A stretch of DNA of 64,000 bases. Origin: Flavobacterium soyangense (GTDB lineage Bacteria; Bacteroidota; Bacteroidia; Flavobacteriales; Flavobacteriaceae). Shown piece by piece: positions 62,704 through 64,000 of the stretch (position 1 is its first letter; every line of letters starts with the position of its first letter). Location: contig NZ_JADHEC010000001.1 of assembly GCF_015277675.1 (NCBI RefSeq), forward strand, positions 62,001-126,000. Reading direction: 5' to 3'. The notes below the pieces were generated by a model that saw nothing but the letters and a program-made list of their open reading frames with translations, had not been told where the DNA came from and searched no databases. A program made the translations under genes and the position numbers.

Positions 62704-63249
62704 ATGTCAATACAAGAAATATCACTTTCCGGAAGAAAAAAGATAGTCTCTAATAAGGAGATGACTTTTTTCGAACGAATGTATCTTATAGCCATATTTA
62801 AAGGCTTATGGATTACTATTAAACACTTTTTTAGAAAAAAAGCCACGATTCAATATCCTGAGCAAGTGCGTGAAATGAGCCCTGTATATCGCGGTCAACA
62901 TATGCTAAAACGAGATGAACTAGGTCGTGAAAATTGCACCGCTTGTGGATTGTGTGCTTTATCCTGTCCTGCCGAAGCTATCACAATGAAAGCTGCGGAA
63001 CGCACTGCAGATGAAAAACATTTATACCGCGAAGAAAAATATGCTTCCATATATGAAATCAATATGTTACGTTGCATCTTTTGTGGATTATGTGAAGAAG
63101 CTTGTCCGAAAGACGCCATTTATTTGACCATTTCCAAGGAATTAGTTCCCGCAAGTTATAATAGGGAGGATTTCATTTTTGGAAAAGACAAATTGGTAAT
63201 GCCATTGGATATCGCAATGAAAAATGCTCAACTTAAAAACGCTAACTAA
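62704..63249 (+). CDS. nuoI: NADH-quinone oxidoreductase subunit I
   Basis: 181 residues. Two 4Fe-4S motifs: CTACGLCALSCPAEAI (about 79-94) and CIFCGLCEEACPKDAI (about 120-135). It carries clusters N6a/N6b between G and B. Its stop overlaps the nuoJ ATG by one base. Confidence 0.95.
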   Translation: MSIQEISLSGRKKIVSNKEMTFFERMYLIAIFKGLWITIKHFFRKKATIQYPEQVREMSPVYRGQHMLKRDELGRENCTACGLCALSCPAEAITMKAAERTADEKHLYREEKYASIYEINMLRCIFCGLCEEACPKDAIYLTISKELVPASYNREDFIFGKDKLVMPLDIAMKNAQLKNAN

Positions 63250-63791
63250 TGATACATATCCCTGATTTAGCCAATGCGACGCCAATACAGATTTTATTTT
63301 GTATTTTATCAATTGTTACATTAGCTACTGCATTTTTAACGATTTATAGCAGAAATCCGATACACAGTGCCATCTATTTGGTTATTTGTTTCTTCTCGAT
63401 AGCAGGTCATTATTTGTTATTAAATGCCCAATTTTTAGCAATTGTTCACGTAATTGTCTATGCTGGTGCTATAATGATTTTATTTTTATTCACCGTGATG
63501 TTGATGAATTTGAACAAAGAAAATGAAGTTTATAAACCTAGGGTTACACGATTAGGGGCAATTATTTTGTTCTGTTTGATGTGTCTGGTTTTAATAGCAA
63601 TTTTTATCAATTCGAAACCAATTGCCGATGGCTCATATGAAGTGACTGGTCAAGATTATCAATCAATAAAAGTATTGGGCAAAGTGCTTTTAAACGAATA
63701 TATGGTTCCTTTCGAATTTGCTTCGGTATTGCTTTTAGTAGCTATGATTGGTGCGGTTTTATTGTCTAAAAAAGAAAAATTAGAGAAATAA
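63249..63791 (+). CDS. nuoJ: NADH-quinone oxidoreductase subunit J
   Basis: 180 residues, five membrane helices in the usual order (about 10-30, 36-56, 58-78, 95-115, 145-168), with the [20 protein letters not shown] segment typical for J. It forms part of the membrane arm near the quinone site. nuoK begins after one base. Confidence 0.92.
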   Translation: MIHIPDLANATPIQILFCILSIVTLATAFLTIYSRNPIHSAIYLVICFFSIAGHYLLLNAQFLAIVHVIVYAGAIMILFLFTVMLMNLNKENEVYKPRVTRLGAIILFCLMCLVLIAIFINSKPIADGSYEVTGQDYQSIKVLGKVLLNEYMVPFEFASVLLLVAMIGAVLLSKKEKLEK

Positions 63792-63792
63792 T

Positions 63793-64000
63793 ATGAATAA
63801 TATTTTGAATCAAATTGGTATCGAAAATTACATCTTCCTTAGCGTAATACTTTTTTGTATTGGTGTTTTTGGAGTGTTGTACAGACGAAATGCAATCATC
63901 GTATTTATGTCAATCGAAATAATGCTAAATGCCGTTAACCTTCTGTTTGTGGCGTTTTCGACTTATCATCAAGATGCACAAGGACAAATTTTTGTATTTT
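63793..64000 (+). CDS. nuoK: NADH-quinone oxidoreductase subunit K, 3' end outside window
   Basis: 69 residues are visible (the family is about 100-110). [20 protein letters not shown] leads to TM1, and [16 protein letters not shown] in TM2 holds the conserved Glu used in proton transfer. The gene continues past position 64000, as does the operon. Confidence 0.92.
   Translation, partial: MNNILNQIGIENYIFLSVILFCIGVFGVLYRRNAIIVFMSIEIMLNAVNLLFVAFSTYHQDAQGQIFVF

Noticed and set aside
1..64000. CRISPR array
   Set aside because: No series of regularly spaced direct repeats with unique spacers was seen; the 51-bp repeats at 27978 are contiguous.

Overview
The window is chromosomal DNA of a Flavobacterium-like member of the Bacteroidota. 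The evidence is its low GC content, promoters with a TAnnTTTG -7 box, a type IX secretion (T9SS) type A sorting tail, several families typical of flavobacteria (DUF4271, DUF4296, DUF3098, PorT-like and LuxE-like proteins), and familiar gene neighbourhoods. Most of it is ordinary core genome. The accessory material is in small islands.

Layout. 1-4.4 kb: an RND efflux cluster (adaptor, TolC, TetR) on the minus strand, then yceI and a polyprenyl synthetase; two matching operators tie the TetR to both yceI and its own operon. 4.5-14.5 kb: a PhoD-type phosphatase, the 2-oxoglutarate dehydrogenase genes sucA and sucB, a retropepsin-like protease, TatD, an acyltransferase and asparaginase. 14.56-16.08 kb: tRNA-Ser, whose terminator hairpin has been split by an IS4-family element with clean ends, a 9-bp target duplication and a damaged transposase. 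16.1-20.6 kb: membrane proteins, rpoN and asnS. 20.7-22.85 kb: a type II restriction-modification pair between two inverted copies of a structured dispersed repeat. 22.9-31.4 kb: an MMPL exporter, an antiporter, frr-pyrH with a triplicated leader, and truB-uppP-DUF3098-ftsX. 31.6-43.7 kb: leuS with an unusual insertion, metallopeptidase, hemD, DUF4271, mannosyltransferase, pyrC, DUF4296, epimerase, tyrS, LuxE-like and T9SS-tail genes. 44-50.8 kb: a two-component system, a broken fic gene, an ArsR-SDR module with a 26-bp palindrome, a hydrolase and a DUF3754 protein. 51-53.3 kb: aspS with a duplicated start in its leader, and a cold-shock gene. 53.5-64 kb: the nuo operon (complex I) from nuoA into nuoK, cut by the window edge.

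The most interesting region is 58.24-60.50 kb. Three AT-rich genes sit co-directionally between nuoF and nuoG: a secreted protein of unknown function, an OLD/AriA-like AAA ATPase, and a small protein with a TOPRIM-like E...DxD pattern. The last two look like a compact ATPase-nuclease defence pair, in the manner of PARIS or OLD systems, riding on a housekeeping operon. Other points of interest are the covarying dispersed repeat (three copies), the leader element shared by pyrH and leuS, and the aspS mini-ORF. No CRISPR array, rRNA or prophage was seen.
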